A stretch of DNA of 64,000 bases from Paenibacillus koleovorans NBRC 103111 (GCF_004000845.1 NZ_BIMA01000025.1:1-64000); one strand, 5' to 3'. Positions 35,152-45,891 are shown, counted from the stretch's first letter. Notes: a model not told the origin generated them from the letters alone. Translations and numbers: made by a program.

Positions 35152-36208
35152 CCGAATGGTTTCCATCCTGCTACTGCAAGTTCATCTCGCGGCCGCCATG
35201 TCTTTCTATTCAGTCCGAATCATAGAAGCTACGAAGGCCGGCCACTGGGAACCCATCGTCGCCGGTTTCTTGCTGGAGATCATTTGCGTCGCCGTTTACT
35301 TGAAAGGGTTGTCGCGTTCCCGGAGCAAGCATGTCATTGAACTCATCAAGGGATGGCTGGGCAATTGGGGGGCGAGACTCCTATTAGCGCCGTTCGCCAT
35401 TTTTACAGTTTGCCGCCTCATTCTGCTGGTTCGCCACCAAACGAACGATATTAGTACGATACTGCTTCCACAGACCCCTCCTGGGGTGATCTCGATGTTC
35501 TATATCGCCCTAACTTTCTATGCCGCATCCAAGGGAATTGCCTTGATTGCTCGGGTGAGTGTGCTAATTTTTTTCCTTTTCATTCCTTTCGTTCCCTTTT
35601 CACTGCTGATCAGCATGCGAAACTTCCAGTTTACTAACATCTTCCCTCTGTGGGACGCCACCTTCTCCTTCGTGACCCAGCCGTCGTTCTACGCGGGGAT
35701 GTACGCTCACACCGGCTTCCTCTTCCTGGGCTTACTTTCTGTCGGTCAGGGGACCCCTCTGCGAAAAATAGCACCCGTTCTGACATTACTCGCTCTCGTA
35801 TACTTATTGATTGTCTATGTTCCCCTACTCATTTTCGGCCAAGAGACAGTCGAAATTTTGGTGCATCCTACCCTTCTTGCGTCGGACACGATTGACTTGG
35901 AATGGGTGGTGTTCGACTGGCTTCCCACTTTCTTCATCGTTTCCTCCAGCGCGCTTAGCGTCCTTGAAGCGGCCGTGCTGATCTGGATGTTCACCCACTT
36001 GTTCCGCAAGCTGTTCGTTCCCGTTCCGGAAAAGTGGCTGTTGCCCATCCTGGCTTTAGTAGTCTATGTCTTCAGCATCAATATTCCGAATATGGCAACT
36101 TTGAACCGTTACGATTCAGCCCTTTCTGTGCTCGCCCTCTACAGCATCGTCATCATTCCGGCCGCAACCGTCCTATCGAGCTTCTGGCAGAGGAGGAGAA
36201 CGGCTTGA
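35144..36208 (+). CDS. Spore germination permease, GerB/GerKB family
   Basis: This is subunit B of the germinant receptor, an amino-acid-permease-like membrane protein of 354 residues with ten predicted segments. Examples include IVAGFLLEIICVAVYLKGL and ARVSVLIFFLFIPFVPFSLL. It belongs to the endospore germination permease family and is thought to hold the germinant-binding pocket. ATG 35144 lies within the end of the A gene and its own end overlaps the C gene, so the three are translated together. Confidence 0.92.
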   Translation: MNSRMVSILLLQVHLAAAMSFYSVRIIEATKAGHWEPIVAGFLLEIICVAVYLKGLSRSRSKHVIELIKGWLGNWGARLLLAPFAIFTVCRLILLVRHQTNDISTILLPQTPPGVISMFYIALTFYAASKGIALIARVSVLIFFLFIPFVPFSLLISMRNFQFTNIFPLWDATFSFVTQPSFYAGMYAHTGFLFLGLLSVGQGTPLRKIAPVLTLLALVYLLIVYVPLLIFGQETVEILVHPTLLASDTIDLEWVVFDWLPTFFIVSSSALSVLEAAVLIWMFTHLFRKLFVPVPEKWLLPILALVVYVFSINIPNMATLNRYDSALSVLALYSIVIIPAATVLSSFWQRRRTA

Positions 36209-37284
36209 AACCCCGAATGGTTCGTTGTATTGTGCTCCTGCTCGCCATGACTGTAGTGGCCGGATGCTGGGACGTCAGGGACATCAACAAACGATATTTG
36301 CCCGTCGTAATGGGAGTGAACAGAACGGAAGCCGGTCTGTACAAAGTGATTCTGCAAGTTCCTAACTTTGCAGGAGGAACGCTCTTCCTGGATGCGGAAT
36401 CCCAATCGATCAGCAAAGCGGTCGACATCATTCGCACGAAGGCGGAGAAAAGCGTGGATTTGTCTCATCTTCGGCTGTTTCTGCTTAGCAAAAAAATAGC
36501 CCATGAAGGATTCAAGGAGTTCATCGACTACGCCATACGCGTCAACAACATTTCCATTAAAGGCATGGTCGCGATCGTCGACGGCGATTTTGAAAAAACG
36601 CTGCATCATAAAATCCAGCCGACCCCAGAAGTATCTTCGTACGACTATTTCAGCGAGGAAGGCGGCTGGACGCCCAATGTGTCGATTAACCGGTTGTGGG
36701 AAGCGTTCCGCGGGGTTTATTCCCATACGGAGGATTTCTCTATCCCGCTGCTCGAAGCGGGTACCACTACATTGTTCGTTTTCAAAGGGTCGGCCATCAT
36801 TCGCCGCGACCGGATGGTCGGAGCGCTGTCGCCGAATGAAACGTTGGTAAACAACATTTTCCAGGAAAAGTATACGGGCGGCACCATCGAAATTGCCAAG
36901 GACGTCAGCGTGCTGATCAAAAAGGCTAAGGTGAACAAAGACGCGGACTGGACGGACACGGGTCCGATACTGACGAGCAAGATCAAGCTCGATGTCGTCA
37001 TAATGGAGAATAAGAAGGAGAAGCCGAACGAGGAGGTCGCGAACGACATCAAGAGTTTGCTTGAAGAGCGGACCAAGCAAATATCCGAGAAGCTTCGTTC
37101 GCTACAAGCGGACATTTTGGGCAACGGCCAAAGCTTCCGTCCCTTCATGTCCAGTCAGCAAATGCGCGATTGGAAGGATATCTGGTATCCGCAGATGAAG
37201 CATGAAGTTCAGGTCACGGTCAATGTGCTGAACAATATCGATTACAAGGAAAAGGTCAAGACGAACGCACTCCTCTCCCATTGA
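36205..37284 (+). CDS. Germination lipoprotein, Ger(x)C family
   Basis: This is subunit C of the germinant receptor. The 359-residue lipoprotein has signal motif VAGC with lipidated Cys21, followed at once by the family hallmark WDVRDINKR. The remainder includes LSHLRLFLLSKKIA and a C-terminal domain ending before the stop at 37284. The TTG start at 36205 overlaps the permease stop and has AGGAGG (36191-36196) eight bases upstream, which is better than the ATG four codons later. It completes a full A-B-C receptor operon embedded between sugar modules. Confidence 0.92.
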   Translation: MKPRMVRCIVLLLAMTVVAGCWDVRDINKRYLPVVMGVNRTEAGLYKVILQVPNFAGGTLFLDAESQSISKAVDIIRTKAEKSVDLSHLRLFLLSKKIAHEGFKEFIDYAIRVNNISIKGMVAIVDGDFEKTLHHKIQPTPEVSSYDYFSEEGGWTPNVSINRLWEAFRGVYSHTEDFSIPLLEAGTTTLFVFKGSAIIRRDRMVGALSPNETLVNNIFQEKYTGGTIEIAKDVSVLIKKAKVNKDADWTDTGPILTSKIKLDVVIMENKKEKPNEEVANDIKSLLEERTKQISEKLRSLQADILGNGQSFRPFMSSQQMRDWKDIWYPQMKHEVQVTVNVLNNIDYKEKVKTNALLSH

Positions 37285-37308
37285 TTCGAAGACTTCCATC
37301 TTGTATGC

Positions 37309-37380
37309 CTCCCCACGCGTCAAGCTGAATTCAACGACCAAGGACCGTCCGGGAAGCTTCCGTACGGTTTTTCTTATTGA
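37309..37380. repeat. Dispersed repeat with terminator, copy 2
   Basis: It starts CTCCCCACGCGTCAAGCTGAATTC and ends in a hairpin (ACCGTCCGG...CCGTACGGT, 37344-37368) followed by TTTTTCTTATT. It matches the element at 21453-21525 in the leading CTCCCCACGCG-AARCTGAAYTC block and in the shape and tail of the hairpin. Here it serves as the intrinsic terminator of the germination operon. Confidence 0.7.
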
Positions 37381-37468
37381 ACTTTTTGTATAGGGAAGGA
37401 ACCTCGGTGGAAAATGTCGAATTGGTTAGCAGGTAGTTCTTTAGTCGCGTTTTTATAAGGGGGATTGG

Positions 37469-38716
37469 ATGATGAGGACGGAATGGCTGTCAAGACCAAA
37501 CGTACTACTCTTGCTGCTGTTTGCGATACTAGCGGTGCTGCTGCTGGGGGACATGAAAGCACACGCAGCCTCAACAGGGGCAACTAACTTGGCGCTTAAT
37601 CCTAGCGGGACCGGGTATCCATCGGCTTCAGCGTCGTATACTTGTTGCATCCCTCACGATAACCCTTGGAGTGCCATTAATGGGATTTATTCATACACGG
37701 ATAGTCCGCGCGATCGTTGGACGAATTACGGAGGCAACTATCAAGATTGGCTGGCTATTAATTTCGGTGCACCCAAAACGTTTAACCAAGTTAAACTTTA
37801 CATTTACAATGATGGCGGCGGCGTTCTGCCTCCGGCGAGTTATCAAGTCCAATATTGGAGTGGGAGTAATTGGGCGGAGGTGGCCAATCCGATCAAGACT
37901 CCGGTAACTCCTGTAGCCTTGTTAAATACGATTAACTTCGACTCGGTCACATCCAGCCAGATCAGAGTACTATTCACTAACGGAGCGGGCTATAGTGGAG
38001 TTGTAGAATTTGAGGTTTTTCACATTATTAATGAATCTATCGTTGAAGCTAAGATTGACGCCTTACCGGCTCCTACCGCCATAAGCCTGTCCGATAGATC
38101 CGCCATCGAGGCGGCGCGTGCAGCTTATAATGCTTTGAATTCGGATCAGCAAAGTCTGGTCCCCAATCTATCCAAACTAACGGAAGCTGAAGCTGCTCTA
38201 GCTGCCCTCCAAGCTTCGCTCGTAAACATCTCCGTGCTGTCCGCGTTTGGCAATGTGTACGGGAGCGAGATCAAGGTGAAGCTTTCTACAGTTGTAAATG
38301 CTACATATGGGCTGCAAGGAAGCTCCTTCACTGTGAGTGGCAGCGCTGGAGTGCACACGGTGGTGGCTGCAACCCCGGATTACGAAGACATGAGCGGGAC
38401 TATGATCAAGCTGCATCTCTCGAACTCGAACCCTTTACAGACGAGTGAAACCAACGTGCAAGTAACCCTGCTGGACGGGGCGGTTAGAACGATGGACAAC
38501 CACCTCAGCAGAGGCGTTACGTCTTTCCCGGTCTTTACGTTCAGCCAGCTCGATCGGACACACGACTCCTGGATCAACTTGCAGGACCTCGTGCCGATCA
38601 TAGCCAATCCAGCCCTTCAAATGCAATACGATATAAACAACGACGGGGTCTTTGACCGTACGGATGTGAAGAGCCTTCTGGAACAAATTGATCGCCGACA
38701 TACACCACCTTTGTAA
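37469..38716 (+). CDS. Secreted protein with discoidin-like and dockerin-like domains
   Basis: The 415-residue protein has a signal peptide (residues 1-34, ending AHA-AS). A discoidin/F5-8C-like carbohydrate-binding domain covers about 38-190 (NLALNPSGTGYPSASAS, WLAINFGAP). A helical linker of the FIVAR-like type spans about 195-250. A domain with cohesin-like strands follows (about 252-345), and the end is dockerin-like with one clear calcium loop, DINNDGVFDRTD, near residue 390. The ATG at 37469 or the next codon at 37472 follows AAGGGGG. It has lower GC content than its neighbours. A decayed second copy of the calcium-loop end lies downstream at 38911. The role is probably sugar binding or enzyme attachment at the cell surface. 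Confidence 0.75.
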   Translation: MMRTEWLSRPNVLLLLLFAILAVLLLGDMKAHAASTGATNLALNPSGTGYPSASASYTCCIPHDNPWSAINGIYSYTDSPRDRWTNYGGNYQDWLAINFGAPKTFNQVKLYIYNDGGGVLPPASYQVQYWSGSNWAEVANPIKTPVTPVALLNTINFDSVTSSQIRVLFTNGAGYSGVVEFEVFHIINESIVEAKIDALPAPTAISLSDRSAIEAARAAYNALNSDQQSLVPNLSKLTEAEAALAALQASLVNISVLSAFGNVYGSEIKVKLSTVVNATYGLQGSSFTVSGSAGVHTVVAATPDYEDMSGTMIKLHLSNSNPLQTSETNVQVTLLDGAVRTMDNHLSRGVTSFPVFTFSQLDRTHDSWINLQDLVPIIANPALQMQYDINNDGVFDRTDVKSLLEQIDRRHTPPL

Positions 38717-38720
38717 TTCA

Positions 38721-38767
38721 AAAGGGGCGCGCTCTGCAGCTTGCAGACGCAGCCCCTTTATTTTTTT
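38721..38767 (+). terminator. Intrinsic terminator after the discoidin/dockerin-like gene
   Basis: AAAGGGGC pairs with GCCCCTTT, with an inner TCTGCA/TGCAGA stem, and a T-run follows to 38767. The hairpin begins four bases after the stop. Confidence 0.85.
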
Positions 38768-38910
38768 AGGATGATACACAATTTCAACTCTCCCCGTTGT
38801 CCGAGCCCCGCCTGGCGTTTTGGATGTTAGGGGGACAAACTGGCAAGCTTATGTAGTTGAAATCGCGTTGGTTATTCAATTAAAACTCAACAATTCCAAC
38901 ATTCGTTCAC

Positions 38911-38964
38911 AATGACGGGGCTTTTGACCGCACGGATGTGAAGAGCCTTTCTGGAACAAATTGA
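38911..38964 (+). pseudogene. Decayed duplicate of the dockerin-like C-terminus
   Basis: These 54 bases repeat the coding sequence for the calcium loop and following helix of the preceding gene (38640-38692). There are a few substitutions and one inserted T, which shifts the frame into a TGA. The copy is followed by its own terminator hairpin at 38967. It is the 3' scar of a second gene or of a duplication and deletion event. Confidence 0.75.
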
Positions 38965-38966
38965 CC

Positions 38967-39004
38967 TTAACCCGGCCGTAACCCGAGCCGGGTTAATCTC
39001 TTTT
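38967..39004 (+). terminator. Terminator attached to the decayed duplicate
   Basis: TTAACCCGGC (38967-38976) pairs perfectly with GCCGGGTTAA (38987-38996) and is followed by TCTCTTTT. It now shields the heparinase-like gene from upstream transcription. Confidence 0.8.
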
Positions 39005-39072
39005 ACGGAACCTGATCTTTTTCCCAGAACAGTGCAAAAAAGTTGAACGATCGCAGGTTCCGTTCATATACG
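39005..39072 (+). promoter_or_regulatory. Promoter region of the heparinase-like gene with inverted repeat and shared box
   Basis: ACGGAACCTG (39005-39014) and CAGGTTCCGT (39054-39063) form a perfect 10-bp inverted repeat 39 bases apart. The second arm belongs to a longer box, AAGTTG...GGTTCCGTT (39036-39069), that recurs at 48685-48718 before the binding-protein gene of importer 4. A possible promoter is TTGAAC (39043-39048) with TATACG (39067-39072) at 18-base spacing. The membrane AraC sensor encoded between the two boxes is the likely binder (inference). Confidence 0.45.
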
Positions 39073-39121
39073 GGCGGAGGCGGGGGGAGCTACGATGGGG
39101 CTATAGAAAGGAGGAGGGATT

Positions 39122-39136
39122 ATGAAAGCGGATACA
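39122..39136 (+). promoter_or_regulatory. Catabolite-responsive element (cre) before the heparinase-like gene
   Basis: ATGAAAGCGGATACA satisfies every fixed position of the cre consensus WTGNAANCGNWNNCW. It lies downstream of the probable promoter and 50 bases before the start codon, a position suited to CcpA roadblock repression. The same bases read as ATG-AAA-GCG-GAT-ACA-TAA behind an AGGAGGAGGG ribosome-site-like run, so a five-codon leader peptide is also possible. Confidence 0.5.
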
Positions 39137-39186
39137 TAAAGCCACCGCTAACGGTTGCCTTTTTCACAAAAAAGCTGGAGGGGATA

Positions 39187-42100
39187 ATGTTGAACATGAG
39201 GGGTTGGGGAAAGGCGAACCGGCTGGCGCTTGGTTTGGTTATCGTAATGATTGCAGGGTTGCTAAATGTAGGGCCCTTGCAGAGTACGCCCACGGCGGAA
39301 GCGGCGTCGGCGCCGGGTTGGCCTGCAGCGATCTTATCCGGGTACAACATGCCGTTCGGGCCGGCGGATTCACTAGTAACGACGCAGAACCCGCCTGATT
39401 TCAGGTGGCCAGCTGTCCCTGGAGCGAACCGCTATGACCTGCAGGTGAGCCGTAGCGAGACGGTAGCAAGCGTCGTTTACGGGAAGGATGATTTTAGCGT
39501 AAACTACTACAATTTCCCGCATCAGTTCGACAAGGGGACCTGGTATTGGCGAGTCCGATACCATACACAGGCAGGCGGCTGGTCGGAATGGAGCGACATC
39601 CGCAGGTTCCGCATCGAGGAGGACAATGTTCCTTTTGCCGTGCCTTCGGTCGATACGCTGATGAGCCAAATCGGCAACCAGCATCCGCGCATATGGGTGA
39701 AATCCGATACGCTGGAGGACTTCCGCAGCTTGGCTCTAACGTCGGGAAAGCCCTATTATGATCCGAAGTATGCGTGGGCCATGGCGAACTATAGGGCAAA
39801 CCCGCCGACACCGCCGACTTCGGCTGACCGCGCCGCCTTTGACAAAATCGTCAATGAAATGATGGACATGGCCTTCGTCTATCTCATTACGGGAAACACG
39901 GATGTTCGGGATAGCGCGATAAAGCGTCTGGTGAATATCGCCGGTTGGGATACGAACGGGGTATCGAGCTACAAGAGCAACGATCAGATTCACCGCTACA
40001 TTACGTATAAGTCGGCAATGGCGTACGACTGGCTTTATGATGTTTTGCAGCCGGCTGATCGAGATAAGGTTGAGAATATGATTCAGATTCGAACCCAGAC
40101 GATGGTGGACGATCTAGTAAACAACCATTCGCTTGCGAAAAATCCGTACGATTCTCACGGGTGGACGGCCTTCGGCTATGTCGGAATCGTCGCAATCGCG
40201 ATGCTTCACGATGTGGCTGCCGCCGAGGACTGGTTCCGCAATGTCGTTCCCGCCTACATCAATTTTATGCCTCCATGGGGAGGAGAGGATGGGGGCTGGT
40301 CGCAAGGAACGGGGTACTGGCAATGGTCGACCTTGTTCGGCAAGGAGTTCATGGATGTACTTCTAACGGCGACGGGCCTCAATTTGTACGACAAAGCGTT
40401 TGCCCGGAACGAGGGCCTGTATCCGCTCTACGCGTGGCCGAAGGGAAGCCCGAAGGGCGTGTTCGGGGACGGGAGCGAAGACTCTCCGGGCGGGCCGGCC
40501 GCAACGGTGTATACCCGTCTTGCGCAAATGTACGGCGATCCGCGGCTCCAATGGGCGGCCCAAGCGGTCGGATCGGGCATGTACCCGGATTTGAGCAATT
40601 ATTTCTACGGGGACGGCAATCTGGAGGCGAGACCGCCGGTCGATATGCCGGATTCGAGATGGTTCCAGGACATCGGGGTCGTGGCGATGCATTCCGAATT
40701 GTACGATCCAGATGCGGTGTCGCTCTACTTCCGATCCAGCCCGTACGGCAGCTACAATCATATGCACGCCGACCAGAACAGCTTCATCATCAACGCGTTC
40801 GGCGAGCCGCTTGCGGTTGAGGGCGGGTTTTTCGACGACTACGGGACGGACCACCACTACTATTACCAGAAGCAGACGTTCGCGTCCAATGCGATTACGT
40901 ACGACGGGAAAACCGGTCAGCCGATCAACGACATCAACGCCGACGGCAAAGTAACCGGGTTCGTCACGCATCCCGACTTCGACGCGGTGAGCGGCGACGC
41001 CTCCGTCGCTTACGCCACTGGGCTGTCTCAAGCGGGTCGAAGCATCATCTACGTGAGGCCGAATACATTCGTTGTCATCGACCGGCTTCAGTCGAAAAGC
41101 CCGGAAGGCAGCGAGTTCGAATGGCGGCTGCACGCCGACGATGAGCTTGCGATCGATCCCGACAACGAGGGGGCGACGATTCTGAAGGGCGAAGCCGGCC
41201 TGAAGGTCCGCTTCCATGCTCCGCAAAATTTGCGAACGGAGTACGAGGATCGGTTTCTCGGCATAGGCGACGTGGAGCTTCCGCCCGGCAAGGCGTTTAC
41301 CGGCGAGCAGCAGAAGCATGCCGCGTTCATCACGCCGAAGACGGAGAAGGCGACGATCGTGTCGACGCTGGAAGCGTATAAGCGGGATTCGGCGCCGCAA
41401 AATGTCGTTTCGGAAGACCACGGAACGTATATGAAGCTGACGTTCACGGACGGGACAGACGTCTATGTCCGCATGACGACGGATGGCGGGGAAATCGACG
41501 CGAGCGCAGGTGGGGGCGGCATCCGCTTCAACGGAACCGCCGTAGCGGTGAAAGGCGATTCCGTCCTTCTCGTCGACGGGACGAAGGTTGTCCGGAACGG
41601 CGTCACATTGATCGAGAGCGATCAACCGGCAACGGTTGCGTATGGACGCGATCGGTTGTCCGTGTCTGGGCCGTCCGATTCGCAGGTGAAGCTGCATGCG
41701 CCGGGAGTCACCCGTCTGCGTGACGGAGAAAGCGGGACGGACATTACGCGCGGCGGATCGGTAGCGGACGGCATGGGGTTGCGGGGCGTGCAATGGGATG
41801 CGGCAGGCAACACGCTGACCGTTCATGTCGAGAAGGGACAGCGGGATTTCAAGCTGAACGATGTCGCGATGCCGCAGCCGCTCGCCGATGTGGCACTGCA
41901 GACCGTCATCGACGGGGTATCAAGTACGACAACGCTGCATGCCTACAGCGACACGCAAGGAGTGGCAGTCGCTTGGGGGAACTTGACCAATGCGGCCGGG
42001 TTGTACGAGGTGGAGGAGGCTCCGGCGGGTTTGTTCTTTGAGCGGCATGGGAAGCGGAAGAGCGTGTATCTGGAAGCAAACGCGGCTGTTATTTTGCAAG

Positions 42101-45100
42101 GAGCGACCGGGCAGCTGAAGATGAAGAAGGTTGGAACGGGTGTGCCGTCCGCCACCGAGCAGTGGGTGAGCCCGGATGCGACGAGGTCCAGCTTGTATTT
42201 CAATTGGCAGGAAGCGGAATCCTTCGTTGCCTTCGGCGGGAAAAGCTTCAACAAATATTCGTCCCGGCCTTTCTTATCCGGCGGCATAGGGGTGACGGCG
42301 TGGGATCAGCCAGGTCAATGGGCGAAGTGGACGATCAATGTGCCCAAAAACGGCAAATACGATCTGGCTCTGAAGTATGCGTCGGGCGAACCGCTTGGCA
42401 CGCAGTTGGGCAGGCTGGCGATGGTCGGCAATCAGGCGTACTATTTTGCGGTGTCGCCAACTACCGATGCGAATGGGAATCCGAACTGGGGGAGCACCCC
42501 CGAGATTTGGAAAGGCGTGCGGGTGAAGACGGGGCAGCAGCTTGTGGCCGGTCCTGTCGATATTACGCTGTGGCACGCCGGCGGGGCGATGAATCTGGAC
42601 TGGGTCGGCTTAATTGAAGAGCAGCCCGACGAGGTGCGGCCGATAGCGCCCGCCAATCTGCAGCTCGTTTCGCAGACGGACTCGATCGCAACCGTAAGCT
42701 GGAGCCCATCGACCGACAACGTCGGGGTAAAGGAATATGTGGTGTACGCAAACGGCGTGCAGAAGATGATCGTCCCGAGCGGCACGCACACGGCGACGAT
42801 TACGGGCTTGACGGCCGGGAAGCTGTACTCGGTCATCGTGGTGGCCGTGGATACGAGCGATAACCGTTCCCTGGACAGCAGCGCGCTAGCTTTTGCGGCG
42901 ACGGATACGATTGCGCCGGTATGGGGTTCGCCGGCTGCGCTTCGGGCGGAGCATCTGTTCGCGAAGACGGCCAGGCTGACATGGAGCCCGGCGACGGATA
43001 ATTCGGGCACCGTGGCGACCTATTCGGTTTATCGGAAGGACGGGGCCGGGGGCCAGGCATCCTTCGTGCCAGCCGGGACGGTTGCCGGACATGTGACCGC
43101 CTTGGATGTAAGCGGCTTGCAGCCGGGGGAAACCTATAAGTTCCAAGTGCAGGCGGCGGACGGGCAAGGCAATCAGACGGCCGACGGACCGAGCGTAACC
43201 GTCACACTGCCGAGCGCGGAGAGCACCGGCGAGTACTATGAATCGTTCGACAGCATGGCGACGGGCGCTTTGACCGACAGCAGCTGGAAGGTCGATTTGA
43301 AAGCCGGGTCGACTTCAACGGTGACGGTCGAAGCGTCTCCCGACTTCATCGGCAAAGTGCTGCAGGTGAAGGACTCTACATCCGCGAACGCCGATGATTT
43401 CACGGTAGATCCGATCGTGACGAAGTCGAACACGACGCTCAGCGGGAAGGTCACATTCGAGACGCGGTTCATGTTCAAGAAGCTGAGCGAGACGAGCTCC
43501 GACATCGGCAATTTCGAGCTGAATCTGGGCAGCTTCGGGACGGACATCGTCCGGTTCACCGGATTTTCGGACGGATCATACGGGTATTGGAATTGGAACA
43601 ACGAAACCGGCGGCTTCACCGCGTTTAAGGTGCCGAAGCAGAGCGGCCTGGCGCTGCCGCGCGATCAGTGGATTACGCTGCGGCTCGATCTCGATACAAA
43701 GGCGAAGAAGTATGATTTGACGCTTCAGTCGGATGCGCTCAAGGACTTCACCGGATGGGTGGACACGGGGGTGCTGAATCGGTCGACAGGCGTCTTCAAG
43801 GCGAAGGGGATTTCGTTCTACAACACCCCGACCTTGGAAGGGATCAATTCGTTCCGCTTCAGCACGAACCGGTTCGTGAGCAAGTACTTGATCGATTACG
43901 CCACGATGTACGATTCCAGCATCGATACGACTCCGCCGTCGTGGGACGGTGCGGCTGCGATCCGGCCGGTACAGCTGTTCCCGAACGTCGCCAGGCTGGA
44001 GTGGGACCCGGCATCGGACGACTCCGGCAAAGTGGCCTCGTATTCGATCTATCGGCAAGAGGTCGGGCAGACGGGCTTCGTGAGCGGGGGAACGGTTACC
44101 GGAAGCGTGTACGGGATAGACGTAACCGGTCTGACGCCAGGGAACACCTACACGTTCCAGGTGCGGGCCGCCGATGGCAAAGGCAACGTATCGGCAGACG
44201 GTCCAAGCACGACTCTGACCATGCCTGCCGCAATCGGCAGCGGCGAATACTACGAGTCGTTCGATGAACGGACGCTTGGAGCCTTGACGACCGGCGGCAA
44301 CTGGACGGTGACCTTGCGGCCGAACTCGACGTCCACGGTCACGATCGAGCCGTCTCCGGATTCTGGTGGGAATGTGCTTCAGGTGAAGGATTCGACCTAT
44401 GCGAACAATGACGACTATACGGAAGATCCGATTGTGGCTAGATCGAACACGGCGCTCAGCGGGAAGTTTACGTTCGAAACGCGACTCATGTTCAAAAAGC
44501 TTAGCGAGTTGAGCCCTGATGTCGGCAATTTCGAGCTTTATTTGCGGAGCGCGGGTACAAACGTCATTCGGTTCACCGGCTTCTCCGACGGTTCGTTCGG
44601 TTATTTCAACAATGCGACGTCCATTAAAATACCGAAGACACTGCCGCGCGACCAGTGGGTGACGCTCCGCTTCGATGTGGACACGGCGGCGAAGACGTAC
44701 GACCTGACGGTGCAGATGGATGCGCTGAAAGGTTATCCCGGCCAGCCTGCTTCCGGGGCGGTGAATGCGACGACCGGCACATTCACGGACAGAGGAATTA
44801 ATTTTTTGAACAATGCGACGGCATCGTCGATCGATTCGTTCCTGTTCAGCACGAACCGGTTTGCCAGCCGGTACTTGTTCGATTACGCGGCAATGTACAG
44901 ACCGGCAGACCTGGTGGCGCCGGTTACGAACGCGAGCCTGTCGCCCGCTCACCCTGACGGGCCGAACGGCACCTACACGGGACCGGTTACGGTCGCGCTC
45001 ATCGGCAGCGACGGCGCATCGGGTGTAGCCAAGACCGAAACTAGCCTGGACAATGGCGCAACCTGGCAGACGTATGCGGGGCCGGTTACGTTCGACAAGC

Positions 45101-45870
45101 AAGGCGCGTACAGCTTGTCGTACCGGTCCGTAGACAATGCAGGCAACGTAGAGACGAGCAAGCAGATCGGTTTTGCACTTGCCGCATCCGCCGTCCAGGT
45201 GCAGTTGAAGGACAGCAATGGAAATCCGCTTAGCGGCGGCGCGGTTTCGTACTTTGACGGCGCCTGGAAAGAGTTCGGCGTTACCGATGCTTACGGAACG
45301 GTCAGCCGGTCGCTTCCGAACATGTCTTATGCGTTTGCCGTTACCTATGAAGGGACGCGCGTGCAGAAGTCGCAGCACACGGGCAACGACGCCACGGTCG
45401 TGTTCCAGACGGTGAACGTCAAGGTGCAGCTGAAGGATAGCGCCGGCAATCCGCTAAGCGGCGGCAGCGCGAGCTATTATGCGGACGGCTGGCGGACGTT
45501 CGGCACGACGGTAGACGGCAGCGGCGAGGCGAGCAAGGAGCTGCTGTCCGGCTCGTATACGTTCGCGATGGCTTATGAGGGCACGAGGAAGCAATTTGCC
45601 CAAGACACGGGAGCGAACGCCACAGTTGTGTTCCGGACGACGAACGTCAAGGTGCAACTGAAGGATAGCGCCGGCAATCCGCTAAGCGGCGGAAGTGTGA
45701 GCTATTACGCGGACGGTTGGCGGACGTTCGGCACAACGGCAGGCGGCAGCGGCGAGGCGAGTAAGGAGCTGCTGTCCGGCACGTATACGTTCAGTGCGGT
45801 ATATAGAGCAACTCGGAAAGAAACCGTAGCCGACACCTCCTTAAGCCAGCCGATCGTATTTGAAATGTAA
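39187..45870 (+). CDS. Secreted multidomain heparinase II/III-like protein
   Basis: The 2227-residue exported protein is probably an acidic-polysaccharide lyase. The signal peptide spans residues 1-41. A heparinase N-terminal (DUF4962-like) domain covers about 55-170 and a helical toroid about 180-490. The heparinase II/III sandwich has [10 protein letters not shown] with His525, His527 and Asp529, plus a nearby [12 protein letters not shown]35/6-like domain is at about 1004-1143. FN3 domains begin near 1148, 1241 and 1581, and two LamG/concanavalin-like domains lie at 1343-1580 and 1685-1906. An Ig-like domain is at 1907-1998, and three 75-76-residue repeats close the chain. ATG 39187 follows GGAGG (39178-39182) by four bases. 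There is no sortase or SLH anchor. Confidence 0.85.
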   Translation: MLNMRGWGKANRLALGLVIVMIAGLLNVGPLQSTPTAEAASAPGWPAAILSGYNMPFGPADSLVTTQNPPDFRWPAVPGANRYDLQVSRSETVASVVYGKDDFSVNYYNFPHQFDKGTWYWRVRYHTQAGGWSEWSDIRRFRIEEDNVPFAVPSVDTLMSQIGNQHPRIWVKSDTLEDFRSLALTSGKPYYDPKYAWAMANYRANPPTPPTSADRAAFDKIVNEMMDMAFVYLITGNTDVRDSAIKRLVNIAGWDTNGVSSYKSNDQIHRYITYKSAMAYDWLYDVLQPADRDKVENMIQIRTQTMVDDLVNNHSLAKNPYDSHGWTAFGYVGIVAIAMLHDVAAAEDWFRNVVPAYINFMPPWGGEDGGWSQGTGYWQWSTLFGKEFMDVLLTATGLNLYDKAFARNEGLYPLYAWPKGSPKGVFGDGSEDSPGGPAATVYTRLAQMYGDPRLQWAAQAVGSGMYPDLSNYFYGDGNLEARPPVDMPDSRWFQDIGVVAMHSELYDPDAVSLYFRSSPYGSYNHMHADQNSFIINAFGEPLAVEGGFFDDYGTDHHYYYQKQTFASNAITYDGKTGQPINDINADGKVTGFVTHPDFDAVSGDASVAYATGLSQAGRSIIYVRPNTFVVIDRLQSKSPEGSEFEWRLHADDELAIDPDNEGATILKGEAGLKVRFHAPQNLRTEYEDRFLGIGDVELPPGKAFTGEQQKHAAFITPKTEKATIVSTLEAYKRDSAPQNVVSEDHGTYMKLTFTDGTDVYVRMTTDGGEIDASAGGGGIRFNGTAVAVKGDSVLLVDGTKVVRNGVTLIESDQPATVAYGRDRLSVSGPSDSQVKLHAPGVTRLRDGESGTDITRGGSVADGMGLRGVQWDAAGNTLTVHVEKGQRDFKLNDVAMPQPLADVALQTVIDGVSSTTTLHAYSDTQGVAVAWGNLTNAAGLYEVEEAPAGLFFERHGKRKSVYLEANAAVILQGATGQLKMKKVGTGVPSATEQWVSPDATRSSLYFNWQEAESFVAFGGKSFNKYSSRPFLSGGIGVTAWDQPGQWAKWTINVPKNGKYDLALKYASGEPLGTQLGRLAMVGNQAYYFAVSPTTDANGNPNWGSTPEIWKGVRVKTGQQLVAGPVDITLWHAGGAMNLDWVGLIEEQPDEVRPIAPANLQLVSQTDSIATVSWSPSTDNVGVKEYVVYANGVQKMIVPSGTHTATITGLTAGKLYSVIVVAVDTSDNRSLDSSALAFAATDTIAPVWGSPAALRAEHLFAKTARLTWSPATDNSGTVATYSVYRKDGAGGQASFVPAGTVAGHVTALDVSGLQPGETYKFQVQAADGQGNQTADGPSVTVTLPSAESTGEYYESFDSMATGALTDSSWKVDLKAGSTSTVTVEASPDFIGKVLQVKDSTSANADDFTVDPIVTKSNTTLSGKVTFETRFMFKKLSETSSDIGNFELNLGSFGTDIVRFTGFSDGSYGYWNWNNETGGFTAFKVPKQSGLALPRDQWITLRLDLDTKAKKYDLTLQSDALKDFTGWVDTGVLNRSTGVFKAKGISFYNTPTLEGINSFRFSTNRFVSKYLIDYATMYDSSIDTTPPSWDGAAAIRPVQLFPNVARLEWDPASDDSGKVASYSIYRQEVGQTGFVSGGTVTGSVYGIDVTGLTPGNTYTFQVRAADGKGNVSADGPSTTLTMPAAIGSGEYYESFDERTLGALTTGGNWTVTLRPNSTSTVTIEPSPDSGGNVLQVKDSTYANNDDYTEDPIVARSNTALSGKFTFETRLMFKKLSELSPDVGNFELYLRSAGTNVIRFTGFSDGSFGYFNNATSIKIPKTLPRDQWVTLRFDVDTAAKTYDLTVQMDALKGYPGQPASGAVNATTGTFTDRGINFLNNATASSIDSFLFSTNRFASRYLFDYAAMYRPADLVAPVTNASLSPAHPDGPNGTYTGPVTVALIGSDGASGVAKTETSLDNGATWQTYAGPVTFDKQGAYSLSYRSVDNAGNVETSKQIGFALAASAVQVQLKDSNGNPLSGGAVSYFDGAWKEFGVTDAYGTVSRSLPNMSYAFAVTYEGTRVQKSQHTGNDATVVFQTVNVKVQLKDSAGNPLSGGSASYYADGWRTFGTTVDGSGEASKELLSGSYTFAMAYEGTRKQFAQDTGANATVVFRTTNVKVQLKDSAGNPLSGGSVSYYADGWRTFGTTAGGSGEASKELLSGTYTFSAVYRATRKETVADTSLSQPIVFEM
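45196..45867 (+). repeat. Three tandem in-frame repeats at the C-terminus of the heparinase-like gene
   Basis: Units begin at 45196, 45421 and 45649, giving periods of 225 and 228 bases. Each encodes [14 protein letters not shown]-x-SYY and a WRTFGTT stretch. Units 2 and 3 are nearly identical in DNA, so the last duplication is recent; unit 1 is more diverged. The units look like small beta-domains, possibly cell-wall or sugar binding. Confidence 0.85.
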
Positions 45871-45891
45871 GTCTGTTATCGGATGAATGGT

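Noticed and set aside
39122-39139. Five-codon mini-ORF as a gene
   Set aside because: The bases fit a cre site fully; a coding role has no independent support, so it is listed only as a finding.
40363-41826. 487-codon minus-strand open frame in the heparinase-like gene
   Set aside because: Same reason; composition is that of a reverse-complement frame and the plus-strand gene is well supported.
43576-45378. 600-codon open frame on the minus strand inside the heparinase-like gene
   Set aside because: It is an antisense shadow of a high-GC gene; Arg-rich, no ribosome site, no recognisable pattern.
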